NCBI GenBank assembly: GCA_003248755.1
Contig: QFQW01000124.1
Coordinates: forward strand, 1-7,081
Origin: Chryseobacterium sp.
GTDB lineage: Bacteria; Bacteroidota; Bacteroidia; Flavobacteriales; Weeksellaceae
DNA length: 7,081 bases
Direction of reading: 5' to 3'
The translations under genes were made by a program, and so were the position numbers. The notes below the pieces were generated by a model. It was given only the letters and a program-made list of their open reading frames with translations. It was not told the DNA's origin and did no database searches. Shown piece by piece: positions 1-6,513 of the stretch; the first letter of the stretch is position 1; every line of letters starts with the position of its first letter.

Positions 1-79
1 GTGAGGGATTCGAACCCCCGGACCTGTTACAGTCAACAGTTTTCAAGACTGCCGCAATCGACCACTCTGCCAACTCTCC
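1..79 (-). tRNA. tRNA-Ser (anticodon UGA), 3' end cut by the window edge
   Basis: Read on the minus strand, the RNA begins GGAGAGT at base 79, has the D-arm sequence GGCAGAGTGGTCGA, and has an anticodon loop CTTGAAA whose anticodon TGA lies at bases 43-45. The anticodon stem is GCAGT/ACTGT. A long variable arm typical of class II serine tRNAs follows, with GACT/GGTC able to pair. The T arm is GGGGG-TTCGAAT-CCCTC. The first two bases of the 3' acceptor strand are inside the window; the remaining acceptor bases, discriminator and CCA lie beyond base 1. It decodes UCA and, by wobble, other UCN codons. A near-consensus promoter lies just upstream. Confidence 0.97.
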
Positions 80-111
80 TTACTTACCACGATCTCTCGT
101 TTTCAGTGGTG

Positions 112-143
112 CAAATATAGAAAGCTTTTATATACTGCGCAAA
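112..143 (-). promoter_or_regulatory. Bacteroidetes-type promoter of tRNA-Ser
   Basis: On the minus strand a TTTG box at 140-143 (the -33 element) is followed after 20 bases by TATATTTG at 112-119, a perfect match to the TAnnTTTG -7 element of the Bacteroidetes primary sigma factor. Transcription would start near base 104-107. That leaves a 5' leader of about 25 bases before the tRNA at base 79. The leader contains the inverted repeat ACCAC/GTGGT (86-90 and 106-110), which could be part of a precursor hairpin removed by RNase P. This is the best-formed promoter in the window. Confidence 0.8.
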
Positions 144-154
144 TTATTTTTGAC

Positions 155-177
155 AAAAAAATTTAATTATTTAATTA
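155..177 (-). terminator. Weak possible terminator downstream of crcB
   Basis: On the minus strand a 5-bp all-A/T inverted repeat (TAATT/AATTA, 164-168 and 173-177, 4-base loop) is followed by a run of seven T (complement of 155-161), 13 bases after the crcB stop. The stem is short and has no G-C pair, so it may be an inefficient terminator or only AT-rich sequence. It ends just upstream of the tRNA promoter, so read-through from crcB into the tRNA is possible. Confidence 0.3.
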
Positions 178-190
178 TCAAAAGGAAAAA

Positions 191-556
191 TTAATTCTTA
201 ACGATTTGAAAGCCTAAAAAAACCATTAATATTCCTATGATTAGACTTAATAGAGCATATAAAATCAAGATTTCATAACTACCATTTTGAAAGAGTGAGA
301 AATTTTCTGCCGAAAAGGTGGAAAAAGTAGTGTAACCACCACAAATTCCTGTTATAAAAAGGTATTTAAGGGTATTATCAACTTTTAAAAAGTAAGCAGA
401 TAGAATTCCGATTAAAAAACAACCAGAAATGTTAACTACAAATGTCCCCATTGGGAAAGTATTAATATTCCATAGTTTTTGAGTGTAATTCGAAATCAAA
501 AAACGTAAAACACTACCAAAACCACCACCCAGAAAAATGTAAATCAGATTTCTCAT
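191..556 (-). CDS. crcB: Fluoride ion channel FluC/CrcB
   Basis: This 121-residue protein is the usual length of the FluC/CrcB family. Family members are dual-topology homodimeric membrane channels that export fluoride passively and protect enolase and pyrophosphatase from it. Seen in the sequence: a glycine-rich start GGGFGSVLRF (residues 10-19), the family's NxxG motif as NISG at 42-45, and the signature GGYTTFSTFS at 73-82. By family knowledge this last segment carries the Phe-box residues (here Phe78 and Phe81) and the central Na+ site. Four hydrophobic segments are evident: about 4-22, 34-56, 63-82 and 95-117. The start is the first ATG, at 554-556, placing MRN directly before helix 1. 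The gene stands alone, facing away from the dehydrogenase gene. I see no fluoride riboswitch or clear TAnnTTTG promoter in the 557-737 gap, so constitutive low expression is plausible. Nothing appears truncated. Confidence 0.95.
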   Translation of the reverse strand: MRNLIYIFLGGGFGSVLRFLISNYTQKLWNINTFPMGTFVVNISGCFLIGILSAYFLKVDNTLKYLFITGICGGYTTFSTFSAENFSLFQNGSYEILILYALLSLIIGILMVFLGFQIVKN

Positions 557-636
557 TATGCTAAATTATGAATAATGATTGATTTATAGAAAATTATGAA
601 TTAATAATGTTATCTTTGACAAAATATAATATCTAC

Positions 637-718
637 GTGAGGCTGCTGATTTTAGGTTATTTAAAATTGTTGCCATTCGCCTCACTTTAGTTTTTTTGTT
701 GTAGAGATGGCTTACAAC
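637..718 (+). promoter_or_regulatory. Structured leader before the acyl-CoA dehydrogenase gene
   Basis: Two perfect inverted repeats lie in the 181-base gap between the divergent crcB and dehydrogenase genes. The first pairs GTGAGGC (637-643) with GCCTCAC (679-685) around a 35-base loop and is followed by a T-rich run (686-700). The second pairs GTTGTA (698-703) with TACAAC (713-718) around a 9-base loop and is followed by GTTTTATTT. The second ends 19 bases before the ATG at 738. A lone TATCTTTG at 611-618 matches the -7 consensus, but no TTG box lies at the right distance. If the leader is transcribed, it could fold into alternative hairpins. Whether it is a terminator, a regulatory leader or an operator cannot be told from sequence alone. 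Confidence 0.4.
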
Positions 719-737
719 GTTTTATTTACATAATTAT

Positions 738-2249
738 ATGAATGCATTGGCATTAGACCCATCTGTAGTTTCGTACTCGGATTTTCTTGATCGTTTCAAA
801 ACCTCACTCTCATCACTTTTTCAAAAGGAAAATATTGGTCAATTAAGTCTGTCTAGGGGCTTACCTCCGAATGTATGGAAAGAGATTTTTAATTTGAAGC
901 CTCTTTCTGTAGCTATTCCAAAAGAATTTGGTGGTAGAGGTGTGAAGGTAAAAGAATGCTTAGGCATTCTATCTGCAGCATCTTATGAATCTTTGCCATT
1001 ATCTCTGACTTTTGGGATTAACATTGCTTTGTTTTTGGAACCACTTGCAAAGTATGGAAACAATATTATCAAAGGAGATATTTTCAAACATTTCCTGGAT
1101 TTCGGAGCCATGGGTGGTTTGATGATTACAGAGCCGGATTATGGAAGTGATGCTCTTAGCATGAGAACTCAAAATGAGTTAAAAGACAATACTTATCATA
1201 TCAAAGGTACAAAACATTGGCAAGGTCTTACAGGTTTAGCTAATTATTGGTTGGTAACTTCAAGAAATATTAATTCTGATGGGAATCTTGCAAGAGATGT
1301 TGATTTCTTTATAGCTGACACACATCAGCCGGAACAAAATATCGAGGTTAAAGAATATTATGACAACGCAGGACTTTATATGATTCCTTACGGTCTTAAT
1401 AAAATCGATATCAAAGTTCCGGAACAAAATAAACTTATACCAGAATCTACGGGGCTTAAATTAATGCTGGATTTGCTTCATAGAAGTAGATTACAATTTC
1501 CCGGAATGGGAATGGGATTCTTGAAAAGAATGATGGACGAAGCTATGACGCACTGCAAAGAGAGAATAGTTGGCGCATCTAATTTATTTTCTTTGGATCA
1601 AGTTCAATATCAATTAGCAAAATTGCAGTCGTTTTTCACACTATCCTCAGCAATGTGCGCCAAAAGCACAATTATTAGCGGGATTGATAAAGATGTTTCT
1701 GGAAGTGGAATTCATGCTAATAGTATGAAAGCATTTGTGACTGATATGATGCAAGAGGCGGCTCAGATTTTAGTTCAGGTTTCAGGTGCAAAAGGTTATA
1801 GAATCAGTCACATCGGAGGAAGAGGAATAATGGATAGTCGTCCGTTCCAGATTTTTGAAGGTTCTAATGAGATGCTTTATACACAGATTTCTGAAGGTAT
1901 CTTGAAGGATATGAAGAAGAAGAAAACAGAAAATCTGTTAGATTATCTTTCTATTAATGAGATTACCAAAGATGCAGCAAAATTATTTTCAAAAGAATTG
2001 GACTTTACAGTTAGCAGTCCTATTTCTCAGAGAAAAATGGTTGATCTAGGAAAGATTATTTCTAGAGTTGTAACTGTAAATGATTTAACAGAACTTAATG
2101 ATTCCGGATTTAATCAGGAATTGACGGATAATTCTATCGAAATTGTAAGACAAGAGATTGTGACGCTGATTGCTTCTATGAAGCATCATAAGAATATCAA
2201 TGCAATCTGCGACACTAGTGAAAAAAGTGATTGGATGGACTTTTTCTAA
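738..2249 (+). CDS. Acyl-CoA dehydrogenase family protein, long form
   Basis: A 503-residue flavoprotein-type enzyme predicted to catalyse FAD-dependent alpha,beta-dehydrogenation of an acyl thioester, passing electrons to ETF. Seen: an alpha-helical N-terminal domain (about 1-125) and the FAD/substrate signature MITEPDYGSD at 129-138. GTKHWQG follows at 157-163, with the flavin-contacting Trp161 kept but the usual ITN replaced by QGL. The C-terminal helical domain (about 240-395) contains VSGAKGYR and the second signature ending IFEGSNEM. Glu374 in EGSNE aligns with the catalytic base of medium-chain enzymes (the Glu of YEGT). Residues from about 395 onward are an extra tail of roughly 100 residues with a KKKK stretch near 390-395; classical members are about 380-400 residues. 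The substrate cannot be named from motifs alone. ATG 738 is the first start. The gene is probably monocistronic: an intrinsic terminator follows 27 bases after the stop and the next gene is over 300 bases away. Confidence 0.88.
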   Translation: MNALALDPSVVSYSDFLDRFKTSLSSLFQKENIGQLSLSRGLPPNVWKEIFNLKPLSVAIPKEFGGRGVKVKECLGILSAASYESLPLSLTFGINIALFLEPLAKYGNNIIKGDIFKHFLDFGAMGGLMITEPDYGSDALSMRTQNELKDNTYHIKGTKHWQGLTGLANYWLVTSRNINSDGNLARDVDFFIADTHQPEQNIEVKEYYDNAGLYMIPYGLNKIDIKVPEQNKLIPESTGLKLMLDLLHRSRLQFPGMGMGFLKRMMDEAMTHCKERIVGASNLFSLDQVQYQLAKLQSFFTLSSAMCAKSTIISGIDKDVSGSGIHANSMKAFVTDMMQEAAQILVQVSGAKGYRISHIGGRGIMDSRPFQIFEGSNEMLYTQISEGILKDMKKKKTENLLDYLSINEITKDAAKLFSKELDFTVSSPISQRKMVDLGKIISRVVTVNDLTELNDSGFNQELTDNSIEIVRQEIVTLIASMKHHKNINAICDTSEKSDWMDFF

Positions 2250-2276
2250 TCAAATTCAAAATTATAGATAAAGACG

Positions 2277-2304
2277 ATGCCTCTAATTTTAGGGGCATTT
2301 TCTA
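2277..2304 (+). terminator. Intrinsic terminator of the acyl-CoA dehydrogenase gene
   Basis: An 8-bp stem, ATGCCTCT/AGGGGCAT (2277-2284 and 2291-2298, one G-U pair), with the 6-base loop AATTTT, runs straight into a TTTT tract. It begins 27 bases after the stop codon at 2249 and has the classic rho-independent form. Confidence 0.8.
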
Positions 2305-2311
2305 TGTGTAA

Positions 2312-2330
2312 TATATTTGTCGTATATTTG
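2312..2330 (+). promoter_or_regulatory. Tandem -7 elements, probable promoter of the cold-shock gene
   Basis: Two TATATTTG boxes (2312-2319 and 2323-2330) each match TAnnTTTG exactly and lie directly after the dehydrogenase terminator. Neither has a good TTG box at the expected distance. Start sites near 2325 or 2336 would give the downstream cold-shock-domain gene a 5' leader of about 225-240 bases. No other TAnnTTTG lies between here and the ATG at 2563. Confidence 0.5.
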
Positions 2331-2365
2331 TAACATAATTTCTAAACGGTTTTCTGTATCTGCTG

Positions 2366-2461
2366 ATGCAACGTTTTCTTTTATTTTGTGTTCTCGGCCT
2401 ATTGGTTAATGTTTTATTGGCGACACAACTTCTGAATAGTAGAAACAGAATAACTTTTTAA
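2366..2461 (+). CDS. Possible 31-residue hydrophobic leader peptide
   Basis: An ATG-initiated frame of 31 codons ending in TAA lies inside the presumed 5' leader of the cold-shock-domain gene, about 30-40 bases after the predicted transcription start. The peptide begins MQRFLLFCVLGLLVNVLLA and ends in a polar tail (NSRNRITF), so it looks like one membrane-spanning helix with 9 leucines. I recognise no family. A frame this short can arise by chance in AT-rich DNA, and no ribosome binding site supports it (such sites are rarely visible in this phylum). It is reported because of its position and its membrane-like composition, not as an established gene. The 313-base stretch 2250-2562 holds no other gene. 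Confidence 0.25.
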   Translation: MQRFLLFCVLGLLVNVLLATQLLNSRNRITF

Positions 2462-2504
2462 TCTTATTAGGAATCGATTTTCAAATTCCATCAATGAAGA
2501 TTTA

Positions 2505-2533
2505 TTCTGAATTCATTTAATTCAATTTCAGAA
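2505..2533 (+). promoter_or_regulatory. Imperfect hairpin just before the cold-shock gene start
   Basis: TTCTGAATT (2505-2513) pairs with AATTTCAGAA (2524-2533) as nine base pairs with one bulged T, 29 bases before the ATG at 2563. Cold-shock genes often have long structured leaders that change fold with temperature, so this could modulate translation. The AT-rich stem is weak and the functional reading is an inference. Confidence 0.3.
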
Positions 2534-2562
2534 CATTAATTTAAAATAACAACACGTAATTT

Positions 2563-2985
2563 ATGGCAGATTCTTTCTCAAAAAAAGAAAACTTCAAGAA
2601 AAAACAGCAAAAACAAAAAGAAAAAGCACTTCGTCGTGAAGAGCGAAAAACTAATAACGACAAAGGAAAAGAAACCGAATTCATGTATGTAGATGCTTAT
2701 GGAAGATTAACTTCTACACCTCCGGAAGAAAGAGTAGAGGTGGATTTGGACAATATTCAATTGGGTGCAGCTCCCATAGAGGCCGAAGAGACTGTAAAAA
2801 CAGGAATCGTAACTTTTTTAAGTGAAAAAGGATACGGCTTCATTACCGAAAACAAAACCAATGAAAATATCTTTTTCCATAGTAATAATTCTTCGCAACC
2901 CTTGAAAAAAGGGAATAAAGTGTCTTTTGAAAAAGAAAAATCTCAGAAAGGTTTTTCGGCAATTAACATTGAGATTGTAAAATAA
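2563..2985 (+). CDS. Cold-shock-domain protein with lysine-rich N-terminal extension
   Basis: A 140-residue predicted RNA-binding protein. Residues 1-40 are strongly basic and probably disordered or helical, rich in Lys, Arg, Gln and Glu. A linker from about 41 to 76 contains YVDAYGRLTSTPPEER. The cold-shock domain occupies 78-139, with the RNP1-like motif KGYGFI at 89-94 and the RNP2-like motif IFFHS at 103-107; these aromatic residues stack on single-stranded RNA or DNA in this family. Classic CspA is about 70 residues, so roughly half of this protein is extension. Such extended forms are, from memory, common in Flavobacteriia. They are expected to act as RNA chaperones at low temperature or during growth shifts. 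ATG 2563 follows an AT-rich leader without a Shine-Dalgarno. The gene converges on pdeM with only 4 bases between stop codons, and its terminator probably lies inside pdeM. Confidence 0.9.
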   Translation: MADSFSKKENFKKKQQKQKEKALRREERKTNNDKGKETEFMYVDAYGRLTSTPPEERVEVDLDNIQLGAAPIEAEETVKTGIVTFLSEKGYGFITENKTNENIFFHSNNSSQPLKKGNKVSFEKEKSQKGFSAINIEIVK

Positions 2986-2989
2986 ATTA

Positions 2990-3637
2990 CTAAATTTCAT
3001 AAATCTCAGTATCCGTAAAAATATAGAATCTTCCTTTTCTAGGAAGATTTTTTGTATCCAGACCTGTAAACTCACTGAAAGCAGGGAGAAGGAGTTGATT
3101 TTCCGTTACTACAAAACAAGGCAGTTTAATTTTTTTTACAACAGAATTAATAAGAAACCCCGGATGAATATGCCCCGTAATCTGAAACTTAGATTCTGTT
3201 TTTTCAAAATCGTGAACGAAAACTAAATCGTTTAATTCGTATTTTTCAGCTTTAAAGTCCAAACACAATTTTTGCTCTAATTTTTTCGAAATTTTGTCAT
3301 GATTTCCTTCAATCAAATAAAACTTTAAATTTTCAAATTGCTCTTTCCAAAGGCAAAATTCCGAAACTTCTGAATTATCTCCAGCGTGAAGCAAATCACC
3401 CACAATAATAAATTTTTCGGGCTGAAAATATTCTATCAGAATGGATAACCGCTCCAAATCATTTTTCATAATCTGATTCGCCAAAGCAATTCCGTTTTTC
3501 CTAAAATGAGCCGTTTTTCCGATATGTAAATCCGATAAAATCAAAGCTTTTTCTTTTTTCCAAAACAACGCCCGCTGATTGGTTAAAGTGAAAACTTCGT
3601 TTTGAATATTAATATTTTTAGTTACTATTTTCATCAT
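2990..3637 (-). CDS. pdeM: Ligase-associated DNA damage response endonuclease PdeM
   Basis: A 215-residue calcineurin-like metallophosphoesterase, full length for the PdeM family. The metal-binding motifs are all present: SDLH at 35-38, GDLLH at 80-84, GNHD at 111-114, His142 and GHIHP at 155-159. These ligate a two-metal centre that hydrolyses phosphodiester bonds. PdeM is named for its usual place beside an ATP-dependent DNA ligase, a DEXH helicase and a metallo-beta-lactamase-fold exonuclease, a set thought to act in DNA repair. Here it lies downstream of the helicase gene on the same strand, with a 90-base gap filled by a REP-like repeat. Two adjacent ATG codons (3635-3637 and 3632-3634) are equally possible starts. 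The stop is TAG. No separate promoter is obvious, so co-transcription with the helicase is likely. Confidence 0.92.
   Translation of the reverse strand: MMKIVTKNINIQNEVFTLTNQRALFWKKEKALILSDLHIGKTAHFRKNGIALANQIMKNDLERLSILIEYFQPEKFIIVGDLLHAGDNSEVSEFCLWKEQFENLKFYLIEGNHDKISKKLEQKLCLDFKAEKYELNDLVFVHDFEKTESKFQITGHIHPGFLINSVVKKIKLPCFVVTENQLLLPAFSEFTGLDTKNLPRKGRFYIFTDTEIYEI
3027..3053 (+). terminator. Intrinsic terminator of the cold-shock gene, inside pdeM
   Basis: On the plus strand AATCTTCC (3027-3034) pairs perfectly with GGAAGATT (3042-3049) around the 7-base loop TTTTCTA, and the stem runs into six T (3048-3053). It starts 41 bases after the cold-shock stop codon and lies entirely within the opposing pdeM reading frame, where it encodes KNLPRKGRFYIF. 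On the minus strand the same stem is followed by CTATATTTTT, so termination should be weaker in that direction, although that is downstream enough within pdeM to matter if it did work. Confidence 0.7.
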
Positions 3638-3653
3638 TAAATAAACGTAATCT

Positions 3654-3723
3654 TTGTCATTCCGAAGGAATCTAAACCGCTGAGATTGACTTCATCGAAC
3701 CACTTCGTTAGGTTTCCCACTGA
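3654..3723. repeat. REP-like palindromic intergenic repeat
   Basis: The gap between helicase and pdeM carries two short hairpins. One is ATTCC-GAA-GGAAT (3659-3671), inside the phrase TGTCATTCCGAAGGAATCT. The other is AACC/GGTT (3698-3701 and 3711-3714) around ACTTCGTTA. The first phrase resembles interspersed elements I recall as frequent between genes in Chryseobacterium-like genomes; the copy number here cannot be seen from one window. The whole fills about 70 of the 90 bases between two genes that would be expected to be nearly adjacent. As RNA it could stabilise or separate the helicase and pdeM parts of a shared transcript. Confidence 0.6.
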
Positions 3724-3727
3724 TAAA

Positions 3728-6172
3728 TTATTTTTTCTTCGCCTGCATAATCAATTTCTGAATTCTCGCATCCAGATTCTCACTCGTCAAAGTCTGTCGC
3801 AAACTGTCTACTTTTATAGGGAAACTCAATGGTGTAAAAGCATTGGCAAACTTCAGGATAATTTTCGATTTTTCAATTCTTTTGAATGCTTCGACTAATC
3901 TTTGTTCCTGTAATTGCATATTGAAAACTTCTGTATAAGCCTGCCTCACAAGAAAATGATTCGGGTCGTAATCTTCCAAAACTTTGAAAATCAAACCTGC
4001 CGAACTTTGAAGCGATTTATTAGAACGTTGCTGTCCCGGAAAATTCTGCACAACCATTCCGGAAATCACCGCAATATCTCTGAATTTTCTTCGAGCCATT
4101 TCCGCAGCATTAATACTGGAAATTACATCGGTCATCAGATTTTCTCTAGTTAAAATTTTGTCTAAATTTTCTTCATTTAAAGGAATTTCTTTATCGCTGA
4201 ACAATTCAAAACCATAATCATTCATCGCCATTGAAAACGAAATTGGAGACAGTTTTGAAATTCTGAAAGCAATCAAAGCAGCCATTACTTCGTGAACCAA
4301 CCTGCCTTCGAAAGGATACATAAACAGATGGTAACCTTCCCTGTTTTTTATAAGTTCCACCAAAAATTCGTCTTCTTTCGGAATGTGGGAACGCTCTTCC
4401 TGGTTCGCCAAAAGCGGATGAAGGAACCTCAGTTCTTTTTCAGAAGCTTTCGGATTTAATGCTCCTGAAAGTTTTTCTCTGAGAAAATGTCCCAAGTTTG
4501 AACTCAACGGCAATCTTCCGCCCAAATAACTCGGCGCTAAAGCTTTTCCTTTTGACAATCGGACATAAACGGTCATATCTTTTACCATTACAACTTCCAA
4601 AACGCGACCTGCCAAGATGAATCTCTCTTCTTTCTTTAATTTCGAAATAAAATATTCCTCAACCATTCCGATGTAACCGCCGGAAATAAATTTCACTTTC
4701 AGCATCGCATCGCTCACAATCGCACCCATATTCATCCGATGAAGCATCGCAATTCTTCGGGAAGTTACTTTGAGTAAACCATCTTCCATTATCACCACTT
4801 TATGATATTCTTCGTAGTTTTTTAGTGCACTTCCACCAATTGTAAGAAATTCGATGATGGATTTCCATTCTTCATCCCTAATTTCCTGGAACGTATAAAC
4901 CTGCCTGATTCTTTCGTAAGTTTCCTCAGGATAAAATCCGTCACCAATCGCCAAAGTCATCAGAAACTGAACCAAAACATCGAAACATAAAACCTGTGGC
5001 TCGCGAGGTTCTATGACATTTTGTTTGATAGCTTCTTTCAAGGCAGAAACTTCGATTAATTCCAAAGAATGTGTCGGAACGCAATAAATTTTTGAAGTTT
5101 CAAAAGGGGAGTGACCGCTTCGTCCGGCACGCTGCAAAAATCTCGCAACACCTTTCGCAGAACCGATTTGAATAACGGTATCGACAGGTTTAAAATCAAT
5201 GCCTAAGTCCAGAGATGATGTTGAAACGACCGCTTTCAGTTTTCCGGAGCTCAAATTTTCCTCAATCCAGATTCGCAGTTCTGCATCAATCGAACTGTGA
5301 TGAATAGCGATTTGTCCGGCAAAATCAGGATAAGCATTCAGTAAAAGCTGATACCACATTTCACTCTGGCTTCTTGTATTGGTAAACACAATTGTCGATT
5401 TTGACTCGAGAATAATCGGAACGACTTTATCTGCTAATTTTTGTCCAAGATGTCCCGCCCAGGGCAAAATTTCAACTTCATCCGGAAAGACGGAAAGAAT
5501 CTCAATTTTCTTATGTTCTTTGGCGGTAACTTTTGTCTTTTTGATGTTATAAGGAATCAAAACATCCATCGCTTCATCCAGATTTCCAATCGTTGCCGAG
5601 ATTCCCCAGATTTTCAGTTTTGGAACATATTTTCTTAATTGAGAAATTCCCAATTCTACCAAAACACCACGTTTTGAACCTAACAATTCGTGCCATTCAT
5701 CAATAACAATACATTGCAAATTCTTGAAAAAACGCTGATGATTTTTTTGTCCGAGAAGCAAGTGTAAACTTTCGGGAGTTGCCACAAGGATTTCAGGCAT
5801 ATTTTTGACTTGTTGCTGACGGACTTTCGGGTCTGTGTCACCATTTCTCACACCTACTATCCAATCAAGACCAATCTCGTCAATTGCTTCCTGCATTGCT
5901 TTGGCGATATCTTTCGACAATGAACGAAGTGGCGTAATCCAAATCATTTTTAGTCCGCTTTTGTATTTTTCGGGATCGTTTAGAAAATCAGAAATTAAAG
6001 CTAAAAAAACAGAAAAAGTTTTCCCAAAACCAGTTGGAGCAACTACCATTCCGCTATAACTGTTTCCAAATTTCTGCCAAGTATCAACCTGGAATTTGAA
6101 TGGAGAAATCGATTTTTCCATCATCCAGGTTTGAATGATTTTAAAGCCTGTGGTATTTTCAAAGTTGCTCAA
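3728..6172 (-). CDS. Ligase-associated DNA damage response DEXH-box helicase (Lhr-like)
   Basis: An 814-residue superfamily 2 helicase, full length for the ligase-associated Lhr-like family, predicted to be an ATP-dependent DNA translocase or helicase in repair. Motifs are complete and in order: FKFQ near 25-28, Walker A APTGFGKT at 45-52, motif Ia TPLRSL at 80-85, Ib ATPESL at 131-136, motif II DEWH at 158-161, SAT at 192-194, VFTNTR at 262-267, motif V STSSLDLGID at 317-326 and motif VI QRAGRSGH at 347-354. The C-terminal half (about 360-814) matches the Lhr-type winged-helix and following region in length. The start is inferred as TTG at 6170-6172, because an in-frame ATG appears only at codons 17 and 18 (6122-6124 and 6119-6121), and residues 1-16 look like genuine N-terminal sequence. 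pdeM follows on the same strand. The usual ligase and exonuclease genes are not adjacent upstream. Confidence 0.93.
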   Translation of the reverse strand: MSNFENTTGFKIIQTWMMEKSISPFKFQVDTWQKFGNSYSGMVVAPTGFGKTFSVFLALISDFLNDPEKYKSGLKMIWITPLRSLSKDIAKAMQEAIDEIGLDWIVGVRNGDTDPKVRQQQVKNMPEILVATPESLHLLLGQKNHQRFFKNLQCIVIDEWHELLGSKRGVLVELGISQLRKYVPKLKIWGISATIGNLDEAMDVLIPYNIKKTKVTAKEHKKIEILSVFPDEVEILPWAGHLGQKLADKVVPIILESKSTIVFTNTRSQSEMWYQLLLNAYPDFAGQIAIHHSSIDAELRIWIEENLSSGKLKAVVSTSSLDLGIDFKPVDTVIQIGSAKGVARFLQRAGRSGHSPFETSKIYCVPTHSLELIEVSALKEAIKQNVIEPREPQVLCFDVLVQFLMTLAIGDGFYPEETYERIRQVYTFQEIRDEEWKSIIEFLTIGGSALKNYEEYHKVVIMEDGLLKVTSRRIAMLHRMNMGAIVSDAMLKVKFISGGYIGMVEEYFISKLKKEERFILAGRVLEVVMVKDMTVYVRLSKGKALAPSYLGGRLPLSSNLGHFLREKLSGALNPKASEKELRFLHPLLANQEERSHIPKEDEFLVELIKNREGYHLFMYPFEGRLVHEVMAALIAFRISKLSPISFSMAMNDYGFELFSDKEIPLNEENLDKILTRENLMTDVISSINAAEMARRKFRDIAVISGMVVQNFPGQQRSNKSLQSSAGLIFKVLEDYDPNHFLVRQAYTEVFNMQLQEQRLVEAFKRIEKSKIILKFANAFTPLSFPIKVDSLRQTLTSENLDARIQKLIMQAKKK

Positions 6173-6513
6173 ATTATATGTATAATAATTTACATTATCA
6201 ATTATTCAACCAATCATAATATTATTTAGATTTAGGCCTACTTTCATTACCATATTTTTTGTAGTTTAGTTAGAAAAATTAATAATGAACTATGTTTAGA
6301 ATAGTCTATTCATATACATTACAATAATTTTTTTAGGGTGATTATATACTTAACTGTACCAGTAGCATCCTTATCTTAATTACGAGTTTTATTATTAAAT
6401 ACAAAATAAATTAGCTATTTACTATTTCATATTTTGACTTGGTACATTCAAGTATATCATTGCCAAATATTAATTTATCATTAAACTCATACAGAGATAT
6501 TAATCTAATTTTC
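6173..6513. other. AT-rich intergenic gap between divergent helicase and efflux loci
   Basis: This stretch is very AT-rich and holds no convincing gene on either strand. An open frame in phase with the exported protein extends back to 6439, but its composition is not protein-like and it precedes the promoter. No TAnnTTTG box was found on the minus strand to drive the helicase. The only small structure seen is ACTTG/CAAGT around a 7-base loop, near 6438-6454. No transposase remnant or direct repeat was recognised. Confidence 0.6.

Noticed and set aside
637..697. Simple rho-independent terminator or small RNA at GTGAGGC/GCCTCAC
   Set aside because: The 35-base loop is too large for a standard terminator, there is no gene on the plus strand before it to terminate, and no well-formed promoter supports a separate small RNA.
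557..737. Fluoride riboswitch for crcB
   Set aside because: No sequence resembling the conserved crcB-motif aptamer was seen on the minus strand upstream of the channel gene; the hairpins there are better assigned to the plus-strand dehydrogenase leader.
2818..3075. Open frame of 85 codons on the minus strand across the cold-shock and pdeM 3' ends
   Set aside because: It overlaps two well-supported genes in another frame, has no recognisable domain, and its composition is that of antisense AT-rich coding DNA.
3686..4153. Plus-strand open frames of 70 and 79 codons opposite the helicase 3' end
   Set aside because: They are antisense to the helicase frame, show no motif or promoter, and are expected by chance in a long gene.
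5441..6059. Plus-strand open frames of 65 and 74 codons opposite the helicase 5' half
   Set aside because: They mirror the conserved helicase motifs region on the other strand and have no independent support.
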